Shown one piece after another: positions 54,192 to 64,000 of a DNA stretch of 64,000 nucleotides. The stretch comes from Pyrocephalus nanus (lineage: Eukaryota > Chordata > Aves > Passeriformes > Tyrannidae): positions 29,742,977 through 29,806,976 of the forward strand of contig CM076259.1 in assembly GCA_038380795.1 (NCBI GenBank), read 5' to 3'. Under the pieces are notes generated by a model that saw only the letters and a list, made by a program, of their open reading frames with translations, had not been told where the DNA came from and ran no database searches. How positions within the stretch are numbered: the first letter of the stretch is position 1; every line of letters begins with the position of its first letter. Made by a program: the position numbers and the translations under genes.

Positions 54192-54460
54192 ACTGCAGCA
54201 AGGGGTGGAGATCACAGTCTATCCAACTATTTGCAAGAACCTCCCCTAACTCTACTGCAACCTAAACCAACTCACTGTCTTCAGACTGTAATACTTCACT
54301 GCAGTTCTCTGAATGTCTGCACAAATTGTCTTTAGTAGTCTTGTTTTCAAGGAGAAGGGCTTTGGTTTTTACACTGAGACTTGTCACAATACAGAAAAGC
54401 ACAAAGTGAACTAAACCAGTGTAAATTCATAAAACCAGATAAGCATTTGAGGGTTTTCCC

Positions 54461-54471
54461 TGTTCTTGGAA
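54461..54471. promoter_or_regulatory. Overlapping TGTTCT and TTCTTGGAA motifs upstream of OVST
   Basis: TTCTTGGAA (54463-54471) fits the STAT-type TTCNNNGAA consensus. The overlapping TGTTCT (54461-54466) is a glucocorticoid/progesterone-type receptor half-site. They lie about 275 nt upstream of the TATA box. Short motifs like these occur by chance, so binding is not established. Confidence 0.25.
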
Positions 54472-55085
54472 TTTATCATCTGGATTGACAGTCTGGGTGA
54501 AGTAGACTAATTTTCTATATTTGACACTAGATTCTGGTTAAAATAATATATTGGCCTCCCTTTTTACTTGCTTCATAGATATTTTGAGTACTGATGAAAT
54601 GGAATAATAGAGAAGTCAGAAACAGAAAGAGATCCAAAAGGTCTTAATTACTTCTGCCTTAGCCTTTGAGCACTTGGCAGTGTTGTTGAAGTTTAATCCG
54701 TTTCAGCTTGCAATTAACCAGCTGATGGGTCCATGTGAATTTGTTAGTTCCTTGGATTTCTAGTTTTCACACCTTTGTGGAAGCTAATTGGACTTTTTAT
54801 TAGGGAGGAAAAATGTCTGCTTTGATCCATCAAGACCTTCTCTTAGGACAAAGAAAGATACCTTCTTCTTTTGTTCTCTTGTGCTGTGATGACAAAATAA
54901 AGCACCTGTAGGCTGCTCCCCACAAGAAAAACAATGCTGGAAAGCAGTTGCTCGATAACTGTAATTAATTTTTTCATTAATATTGGTTCTGGGTCTGTCT
55001 GGGATGAAGTTAGGAAGTCAGCTTTCTCCACATTAGCCTGCTGTGCTTTGCATTTGAGGCCAGAATGGTGTTCATAACTCACCAG

Positions 55086-55550
55086 TGTTTTGGCTACTGC
55101 TGAAGAATGCTTGCACAGTGCCAAGGCTTTCTATCCCCCCCCACTTCCCAGCCAAAGGCTAGTGTGCTTGGCGTGGGCAAGAGACTGGGAGAGGCCACAG
55201 CCAGGAGAGATGACCAAACTGACTGGAAGTATTTCCTATACCATATAACATCATGCTTAATAGTAACAGGTGGAGGCAAGTGGGAAGAGGGACAACATTT
55301 GTGTTAACAGCATTTGTCTTCCAAAGCAATCACTACATGTACTGAGGCCCTACCTCTCAGTACGTGGCTGAACATCTGCCTGCCAATGGGAAATACTGCA
55401 TAAATCCCTCTTATAACTTCTTTTCCTTGTGTATCTTTTGCTTTCCTTATTAAACTATCGTTATCTCAATCCATTTGTCTCTTTGACTTCCATCCTGGAA
55501 AAGGAAGGTAAGTAAAAGACAGGGTGGTTGCTTGGCTGCTGGCTGGGTCA
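55086..55550 (+). mobile_element. Solo LTR of an avian endogenous retrovirus (approximate ends)
   Basis: The order of motifs fits a common bird ERV LTR. A C-rich CCCCCCCCACTTCCCAGC stretch comes first, then CAAACTGACTGGAAGTATTTCC and ACCATATAACATCATGCTTA. ATGGGAAATACTGCATAAAT follows, then the U5-type TATTAAACTATCGTTATCTC (ATTAAA poly(A) signal), closing on GCTGGCTGGGTCA. No gag, pol or env coding sequence adjoins it, so it is a solo LTR or fragment. Family assignment is from memory of the pattern and is unverified. Confidence 0.7.
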
Positions 55551-56967
55551 GTACACCACTGAGTGTTATCCAAATGGCTAAATTTTGTAGATCTGGGGGC
55601 AGAGAGATATGGCTTCAAAGGCAGAGTATCTGTATGGGAGCATGATTTTCTCTAATATCCTGGTATGTTGTATGACTGTCTCTTCTAGTTTCTGGTTAGT
55701 GTGTAATGCAGAGAATTGGGCATCACTGAAACTTTCTTCAATAGAAACATAGGGCACAGGGCAACTATGAAATGTTTTTCATTTATACCTTCAAAATTTT
55801 CACAGAACTATCAAACCATATGAAACTGGAATAGATAGAAGCAATAGGTGGTTCTCCAGAGGTCTCTCTGTGGCATTCTGTGGCTGTTCAGAACACAGAC
55901 AACAGTCTGATCTGTTTTGAAAGCCCACCTCATTGCCATTTCTGTTGAAGAGGATCTCTACAGATTCTACAGTTAAGGAGCTTCACTTAGGATCAGACTT
56001 TATTTTTTCTGCAATGGGAAGGAGCTGTTGAGAAATTCACTGACAAAGGCTTGAACTTGAGCTGACATTGTGAAAAAAGGATATGATCAGCATTGCATGT
56101 TCTTGCTTTTCATGGCTTTCTTAGGTAGTTTCGAATGTATTGCAACATAATAAAGCATTCATTCCAAACAAGTCAATTTGATAATCATCACAGTCCCCAT
56201 CCTTATGCTGAGAGAAGCTTTCTGAGGCTACTTTTGAAAGTTTAATCTAAAGGTCAAGTGGGCTAGGTGACATTCTAAGGTTGTAGAGATAGAAGAGGGT
56301 AGTTGTGTATAACTTACTGTTACAAGGAACAGAGGTTTTGTACCAAATATAGAGTGGATTGTGGCTTTGGTCAGAAAGTTCACCCTCGTCTTTCCAAGAA
56401 CTGGCACTAATCACAGTGTCTTCTGTGCACACATGCCTTCTGAACAGTAACTAAATGAAGGACAAAAAAGACCCAGGCATCCTGTATCTGGATAATTCAC
56501 TTCACTAGTTTAAGCCCTCCACTAACCATAATGAAGAAAGTGCATCTGGTAATCAAATAAGCAAACAAGAAATGCAATTATCTGTAACAGAGAAGTTATT
56601 GCATTAATGTGATTGCAGTCAAAAACCCTGTGTGAGAAAAAGCCACTGTACCTTATCACAACAAAGGAAACTAGAAGTCATCTCATCTTCTTGTCTATAA
56701 CATATAATAATTTGTCTTTCACAGAAAAATAAACAACATACCACTTGATGCAACAAAAGAGATTGTTTTCAGGGCAAATATTTACAAAACAACTGACATT
56801 TGGGGTTTATGATTTTTTAATCATTATTATTTGCTGACTGCATCTCATTGTTATTCATATCCTACCATTTGGTTTATCTTAACTGTAGATGTGCAAGAAA
56901 CTTGTGGAGATTGCTTTATAGGGAAATTAGAGATGCTACTTCAGCACCATCTCAAAAGACTGTATTT

Positions 56968-57308
56968 CATAGAATCACAGAATGGTTTGGGTTGGAAGGG
57001 ACCTTAAAGATCATTTAGTTCCACCTTCCCTGCCATGGGCAGGAACACCTTCCACTACACCAGGTTGCTCAGAGCCCCATCCAGCCTGGCCTTGAAGGCT
57101 TCCTTTCCCACCCCTTCCATGGGTGGGGCATCCACAGCTTCTCTGGGCAACCTATTCCAGTGCATCACCACCTTCACAGGGAAAAATTTCTATTATCTAG
57201 TCTAAACCTTCCCTCTTTCAGTTTGAAGCCATTCCTCCTTATCCTACCACTGCATTCCCTTGTAAATAGTCTCTCTTCATCTTCTTGTAGTCAGGTACTG
57301 GAAGGCAT
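56968..57308 (-). mobile_element. CR1 LINE 3' end
   Basis: On the plus strand it begins TCATAGAATCACAGAATGGT and continues TTGGAAGGGACCTTAAAGAT and GGCCTTGAAGGCTTCC. This is the reverse complement of the CR1 3' untranslated region and its terminal ATTCTATGA repeat. The copy is 5'-truncated, ending near TCAGGTACTGGAAGGC. Confidence 0.93.
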
Positions 57309-57990
57309 TCTTTTTTGGGGTTCCTTTTCTTCCTCATAGAAGAACTAATTCAGATGACTGGCACCTAAGTTAACCTAAACCTCCTAACCACATACACCCC
57401 CTCCAAGAAGACGTGTAAGATTCTCTCCTCATTCCTCTATCACTGACATTTCTTGGAGATAAGTCTCAAGGCTGATGTGTTTGCAATACTACGATTCCTT
57501 TCCAGAAGATTTTTAGAAGAACTTGCTGATCTTTCTGGGTGTAATAAGGAACTGTGAAGTAACATGGAGAATCTGTATACAGATGGATTATCTTGTGTTC
57601 TTGACTCAAAATGAGTTGTTTGCCAGCCTAACTTTGAGTATCACCAAAGCCATAACTTCAGACATCAAGTACCTTTGTTTAGTAATAGCACACACAGAGA
57701 TACCTGTGTGCTTGCAGATGGAGAGCAATGAGAGAGAGCCTTGGCAATAGTAGAATAAGCTGATTGATTAAACTACCTTTGTTAAGAAATGACCCACTAG
57801 CTGAGTATAGATAGCATTCTGCCACTGAAACAGCCCTGCTGCAGGCATAGTTAGACTGTAAAAATTGCGCCTTTATGGTTGTGGTTTGGTTTATTTGGGA
57901 CAGTAAGTATGTTCTACCAGTAAAAGCTTATCTTTCAAAAAAAAAATCTGTCCTGTTGTGAAAGACTATAGTAATACTACTCAACTGCAG

Positions 57991-58084
57991 TTTTTGGTTT
58001 TGTTTTTTTTTTGTTTGTTTGGTTGGTTGGTTGGTTTGTTTTGTGTTTTTGTTTGTTTGGGTTTTTTGGTTTTTTGTTTGTTTT
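57991..58084. repeat. (GTTT)n/(GGTT)n simple repeat
   Basis: An imperfect array of GTTT, GGTT and longer T runs covers about 94 bases of intergenic DNA upstream of OVST. Confidence 0.85.
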
Positions 58085-59870
58085 CATAGAGAACTGGCCA
58101 CAGTGATTTCTGTCTCTAGGAATTACCTGACCTCAGATTTCGCTCACAGTTACTGAAAAAAGCTCTACTTCTTTCCTGCGGGAATCATAAAATGGCATTG
58201 GGAAAATTCCAGTACTGTCTAGAAGCTCCATGATTTTTCCTATTTTTTCAGTATTTGTGCTCGCATTTCTTTTCATTCTGGTACTCCTTCTCACTCCTGC
58301 CTTTCACTGTCACCAAAGCATCATCTGTGCTTGACGGCAGCAGTGGAGGGGTGGTAATTCTGTGAGTTTGCACAGCCTGGCAGAGCAGCTTTGAACCAGC
58401 TGAGCATTGCAGTGGGTAGTGGCATGACCTCTGGCAAAGCCCATATGAGAAGTTTTGTGATTGCCCTCCTGCCAGCACCCCAGCTGGCACTCTAAAGCCA
58501 ATTTGGATGTGTCTACAAGACTGTAGCCATATATTTGTGGTTTAGACACTGTCATCTTTCTTGTGAATGGGTTAATTGCTGCATTCAGAAGAGGATCAAC
58601 ACAAAGAAACTTGGTCATTAAAGCTACAAAAAGTAGTTGAAAAGCACTGAGGCAATCTGTGACTGTGACTATGACTGCTTCCTATAAAACCTTCTTTAAG
58701 TAGATTAGATTGTAACAATATATTTAGGCATAGTAAAGGTCGAAATGGTTGGTTTGGCCCAGGTGGTTGGGGAACAATGCTGAAACATGGTAACTACAGA
58801 TAAAGTCCAGCTTGGTCAATAGGGTCTCCAGTCAAGCATGCAAGATTTCTTTCATTGTTCTAAGATATGTGAACCTTGGCAAAGTCCTCTAGCAGCTCTG
58901 CAAGCTAAAAGGATGGTGAGGTCATTAAAGAAAAAAAGTATATCCCTATCAGAGTAGTCACAGCTTGTAATGATTTTGCTGAGTGATGAAATTTTTTTTC
59001 AATGAAATGTGGTGTTGGGGGGAACTGTAGTTTATTTCAGTGGTCTATGGTGTTTTCAGTCCTGGAGAAGGCAATCATATAAAAGGTGAACCAGTTGCAA
59101 GGATTCAGTTATGCCAGTGACTCTGGTGAGTGTGGATGGGTCATCCATTACCTTTTTTCAAAACTGAGACCTTTATCCATCTATGTGTAGAAGCTGAGGT
59201 CTGAGCAAGAATAACTGTGTGAACTAAACTATTAAGACTGTCTTTGCTGTGCAGTTTTAGTGACAAATGTACCAGTCAAAGGTGAGTGAAGCTGGAATTT
59301 GACTACTGTTGCTGCACTTGCATAAGCCTAAGAAGGGATACTGTTATGCTAACGAAATTCTCTTTCCTAGTTATCGGCAGGTTACCTGGCAGTTTTCAGG
59401 CTAAGCTACAAATGCAGTGCTATAGTCAGGCTATTAAAACAGTCTGCACTTCTTTTGGGAGAGCTTGGCAGTTTTACTGTCTTTGCATGGACAGGAACAA
59501 GGGTTATTCAGCCCTCCTTTCTTTGTGGTCTTGATAGGCAGCAGCAAGGGTTCCGTTCAAATGTGAAGAGGTTACTAATAAAATATCTGAATAAGGTCTC
59601 CAAAAATTTCTGGTATTTAGTAAGTTCATTCTTCATACTTGTAAATATAAATCAAGTTTTTATTAAAGGGGAAAAGAAAATACTTAACAATGACTTACCA
59701 TTGGGGAACATTTGACATGTAAGTAAAAAAATATGATAACTATTTAAGCCCTCTCTTCTAGTGGGACAACTACTCTGACTGTGTTTTTCCTCTCTAAACC
59801 TCCCATGCGAGCAATCAACGCATGTCTGGTGCTGAGAAAGCAAGCATCTTGTGTACCAAAAGCTGACACA

Positions 59871-60520
59871 AGCTGCACATGAGCCAGCAGTGTGCCCAGG
59901 TGGCCAAGAAGGCAAATGGCATCCTGGCCTGGATCAGGAACAGTGTGGCCAGCAGGAGCAGGGCAGTGATCCTTCCCCTGTACTCAGCGCTGGTGAGGCC
60001 ACACCTTGAGTATTGTGTCCAGTTCTGGGCCCCTCAGTTAAGGAAGGATATTGAGGTGCTGGAGCAGGTCCAGAGAAGAGCAACGAGGCTGGTGAAGGGA
60101 CTGGAGCACAAGTCTCATGAGGAGAGGCTGAGGGAGCTGGGATTGTTTAGGCTGGAGAAGAGGAGGTTCAGGGGTGACCTCATCACTCTCTACAACTACC
60201 TGAGAGGAGGTTGTAGCCAGGTGGGGGTCAGTCTCTTCTCCCAGGCAATAAGGCAGAAAGACAAGAGGACATGGCCTTAAGCTCTGCCAGGGGAGGTTTA
60301 GGTTGGATATTAGGAAGAAATTCTTTACAGAGAAGGTAATCAGACATTGGAATGGGCTGCCCAGGGAGGTGGTGGATTCTCTGTCCCTGGAGGTTTTTAA
60401 GATGAGACTGGATGTGGCACTAGTGCCATAGTCTAGTAACTGTGGCAGTGTTGGATCAAGAGTTGGACTCGATGACCTCAGAGGTCTTTTCCAACCTGGC
60501 TTATTCTATGATTCTATGAT
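59871..60520 (+). mobile_element. CR1 LINE, 3' part with the end of ORF2
   Basis: The 5' end reads GCAGTGTGCCCAGGTGGCCA. The translation 59879-60280 contains [15 protein letters not shown] and [19 protein letters not shown], the conserved C-terminal segment of the CR1 reverse-transcriptase ORF. The 3' end closes on ATTCTATGATTCTATGAT at 60520. It is 5'-truncated like most CR1 copies and therefore not autonomous. Confidence 0.96.
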
Positions 60521-63500
60521 GTTGCCATGTATTTACTCTCCTGGCTACCAGAAAGGTACTTGAGGCTGGCCATCTCTAGCATGTTGAAGGATGCTCAACT
60601 CATTCTCTGACCTTTTAGCCTCTAAGCAAACTCCAAAACCGTTTTTTCTATTTCACAGCTGCACAAAACTATCTTCTCTTCATACCTGTAGTGTCTGCTC
60701 TCTGTAGGTAGAAGCATTTGCTTCAATTTTAGTAACAACTTGTGACAGTCACATGCAAAAAGAAGTAGCTCTCTGAGGATTTCATATTGCAATGGCTTTT
60801 CTTTGCCATATGGAAAGCCTGCTTATTAATTTCATTCTGCAGAAATGCCGCATTAATGCATTGTAACAACAGATTTATAGGTGTTTAAAGCACCCTAAGT
60901 CACTCTTATTTTCCTCTCCTTCCCTCCAGTAGTTTCCAGTGCAGTAGCTGGCTGCCCTTCTTCTCTGGAGTGATTTGAGAGGGGTCATACAGGAGTTCTG
61001 CTTCCCCTTGGAATTTCAGCCATCAGACTACAGATCCCACAAGGGCTTGACTGATGTGAGGACTTGCAGGATCCTTTCACTGAGTTGAAGCCTCTGATGA
61101 TTCAACAGATCTGAAGCAATTGTCTGCAGTGCAGGTCAGTCTGTGAGAAGGGAACTATGGAGCAGCAGTGTCTTTACACACTTCTGATGAGGTTACATGA
61201 GTGCAGCTTTGTGGGCTAAACAAAATTTCTTGCATATAGTTTTTGGGGAAATGCTGTATGCCTAATCCAACTGCCCTGAGAGAGGAAGTGTGGATCTCAC
61301 TTCAAGGTCGCAAAATGATGTTAACAGAACCAAGAGTTCATAGGAGATGAATCCGAGAAATGAGCAGGTGCTAACTTTTCTTGTTTCTTTCAAGTCTGTC
61401 TTCAGTGTAGACATGCTATTGCTAGGGCTCTATTGTGAAAAAAGAGAAGGGACTAAAGAGTTTCTTGCAACTGTTTGATAATACCAAATGTTGGAGGCTC
61501 AGTCTCTTTATGAATACTTTGATCTTTTTGCCATTGACCAATATCTAGCTTCTAAATCCATTTTTTGAGGTTGCAAAGGCTTTTTCTTTCTACTATGACA
61601 TACCAGAAATTGAACTTGTTCCAGACACATTATGGAAGGCATACAAATGCTATTCAGAGCCTGCAGCTTTCTCTCCCTTTATCTGTTATTATTATCTACT
61701 TGGCAGCACAACAATACTCTTGTGTTACCCAATATATTAATTGTGCTACTTTAAGGATGCCCCCCAGGGAGAGCCTGTTTGTGCCTTCAACCCCTGACCT
61801 TATGCCTGAAACTTTTTTTTTTTTTTTATTCCCCTCACATAAAGGCTATTTCTGCTTTGTCTCCAGTAAAATATATATTCTGCAGCTATATACTGGACTA
61901 CTGAGCGCTGTACAGAACAGACTGGAGGATGTGTCTGTGATGAAGACCTGTCATTCTTTATTATCTTTTATTATCTTTCTAAACAGTAAAGGTTTCCAAG
62001 TTGTTGCAGGTCAAGCGAGCTGGCCTCAGACAAACAGGGAGTCAGATAAAGTCCTCATTGCATAGTTTTCCCTTTTGAAGACTTTTTTTTTTTTTTTAAG
62101 ACTACCAACTCACATACAAGCAGTCCTAGGCAAAACTGCCTGCTGGATAGCACTGTGGGAATGACTGGAGTGTCACATCCATGTGTAATGTCACATATAG
62201 ATGCTAGTTCAGGGTAGCACAAGTGCTCTGCTATTACGCAAAGTTGCAGAGTCCTGGCTGTTCACATCTGGCTGCTCACACCCGAGCAGAGCCTTCAAAG
62301 TCTACTCTGCCACACTCCCATGGACTGCAGCAGATGGGTCCCATAGGAACTGATGAAAGAACTGGAACAGATGGATGACCCTTTTGCACACGGAAAATTA
62401 AAGGGAAGATAGATTGATTCACAGTAGTTTTAGGGTTCTCGAGTACCTTTCTAATTATAGCAGAGTAATAAAACTTGATGCAGGTGACCTTTTGAGGTGG
62501 AGCATGTCACCTGGGGACAAAACTTGATGGCACATTTGGCAGATTTGGCTCAGCAGATTTTGAATCCTGACAAAACCCAGGGAAATGGAAAGGAAGATTC
62601 ATGCTGGCTTTGGTAGGATTCAGACTTCGGAAATGTGTGGTAAAGCAACACTGAAACCCATGAGAGGCATCTCCTTGGAGCTGTGCCGAATAGACAGTTT
62701 GTGTGATTTACACTCCTGCTACGTCTGTGGCTATACCCCAGGAATGGCTCTGAGTTCAGAATGCTCTAACTTTGTTAAAGATACAGTGCAGATTAAAAGG
62801 TAAAGTCAGGGCGAATCTTCTTGTTTTATCTAACAAAAATAAAGTGCAGTAGCATCTAGGCACTGTAGGATTGCATATATGTCCTCTCTTTAAAGCCTCC
62901 AGCATGCAAGGGCTAAGCCTCAACATAACACTTCACTGGCTTCTTGGGCATTTTGCTGTTTTCTTGATTCTCTGGCTCCCTTTTGCTCTAGCTTTCAATA
63001 AATATTTTTTTCTTATGATACACACCAAAAGACTGATATTTCTTTAAGCTATTTTGTGAGTCCTCCACTGGTAGCACTGATCAAGAGGTTCCACAAGGTG
63101 CTGAAAGTTTCATACTGCTGGCCACTGAGTTGGAGGCATTTCTTGTCTTACCTGGCAATCAGATGTTTCTGCTAAAAGGATAAGACTATCATTCTTTTTA
63201 GGAGATTTCAAGGACTTGTTTTAATAGGAAAATAAACATACACAGCAGACTAGTATCTGTGTTAGCTAAAGAACTGAGTGTAAATGTACTGTATTTGGCA
63301 TTTTTGGAGATGGGAGGCAGCCCTTACAATTTTCTGATTGATGCACATGATCCTAGAAACTGAGTATCTGAAATTCCTGTCAGTTGTTATATCTTTTTAT
63401 CTGACTTTCATTGAGGTTCACATGATGCAACCTTCATAAATAAAAAAAAAAAAAAGATCACTAGCTGTGCTGGAGTAAAGAGTTATAGAGGCAAAAGAAA

Positions 63501-64000
63501 GCTATAAAACGCAGATTTTGCTAGGTACTTCTGGCATTGTTCCAACCACTCCCTCTCAGCCTAGTGTTTTGGAAATTGGTAGCAAAATTTAAATGCTGTG
63601 CTCTTGAAAGAATCTGCATTTGGTATCAGTTTCCATCTGACCAGGCTTGCAGTTGGCCATTCATTGGAATGGCATTAAACAAAGGCTTTTGTTTAACAGT
63701 AGGCTGAGTTTACACAGCTGAAGAAGGTGAAGTAGCCTGATTGACCCCTCTCAAAGCTCACACAATCTTTTTTGCTGACAGGGATGGGAGAGCAAAGGGG
63801 AGTTTGGGGTCAGTGAAAAACAATGTGGCCCTTTAACTTCTTCAGAGTCATAACTTATTTCTCAGCATGTGTCTGTCTGTAGCAAAAGTCACCACAGGTC
63901 TCATGCAAACATGAAAACGTTGCTTTCAGTGTGACTTTTTGGGTCAAGGATTGTGTTCAGGGGTTGTTGCTGATGGAAAGTAAAATGCTGGGGATAGGAA
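60521..64000. other. Intergenic flank, no gene recognised
   Basis: The longest frame (61565-62065, plus, 166 codons) is of low complexity in places, crosses a poly(T) run near 61,810-61,828, and resembles no known family. An A-run lies at about 63,441-63,455. I see nothing else I can name. The same holds for 55,551-56,960 and 57,310-59,870 apart from the repeats listed. Confidence 0.55.

Noticed and set aside
58248..58618. Overlapping minus-strand frames of 80 and 102 codons
   Set aside because: They resemble no family that I know and have no supporting splice or promoter context.
59879..60280. 133-codon plus-strand frame that looks like a real protein
   Set aside because: It is the C-terminal end of CR1 LINE ORF2, followed by the CR1 3' repeat. 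It is a mobile-element remnant and not a host gene.
61565..62065. 166-codon plus-strand frame, the longest in the right flank
   Set aside because: It crosses a poly(T) run, has a composition typical of AT-rich non-coding DNA and shows no recognisable motif.
1..64000. Bacterial-type features: operons, CRISPR arrays, insertion sequences, riboswitches
   Set aside because: The DNA is that of an intron-rich vertebrate genome. No direct-repeat and spacer array, prokaryotic ribosome-binding pattern or transposase was seen.

Overview
The window is vertebrate nuclear DNA and almost certainly avian. It carries CR1 LINE 3' ends closing on the ATTCTATGATTCT-type repeat, a bird-type endogenous-retrovirus LTR, and two intron-rich alpha-2-macroglobulin (A2M) family genes. 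One of these matches ovostatin, the egg-white proteinase inhibitor of birds and reptiles. A passerine or other neoavian bird is my guess from the LTR type. The species cannot be fixed from this window.

Layout. (1) 1-18,181, minus strand: the 5' half of an A2M orthologue. Sixteen coding exons encode the first 675 residues. The gene runs off the left edge just before its bait-region exon. (2) 18,286-18,293: its TATA box, followed by about 9 kb (18,420-27,540) in which I recognise no gene. (3) 27,600-28,100: an isolated CpG-rich block with a 33-bp minisatellite. (4) 28,690-54,190, minus strand: a complete ovostatin (OVST) gene. I reconstructed 35 coding exons by hand. All phases fit, there is no frameshift, and the CDS is 4,362 nt (1,453 aa), with a TATA box at about 54,185 and a candidate poly(A) signal at 28,713. 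(5) 54,200-64,000: gene-free flank with a solo LTR, CR1 copies and simple repeats.

Both genes encode secreted, trap-type, broad-spectrum proteinase inhibitors. A proteinase cleaves the bait region, the thioester domain is exposed, and the inhibitor closes around the enzyme. The two genes lie head to tail. Their exon lengths match almost one for one, and they share an identical 12-base core around the TATA box, so they arose by tandem duplication. Two points stand out in this ovostatin. It has the full GCGEQ thioester motif, whereas chicken ovostatin is known to have Asn in place of the Cys. Its bait segment also differs strongly from the chicken sequence as I recall it.

I found no unknown system of genes. 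The less explained items are the orphan CpG island with its minisatellite, a competing splice donor in A2M exon 11, and the retroviral LTR upstream of the ovostatin promoter.
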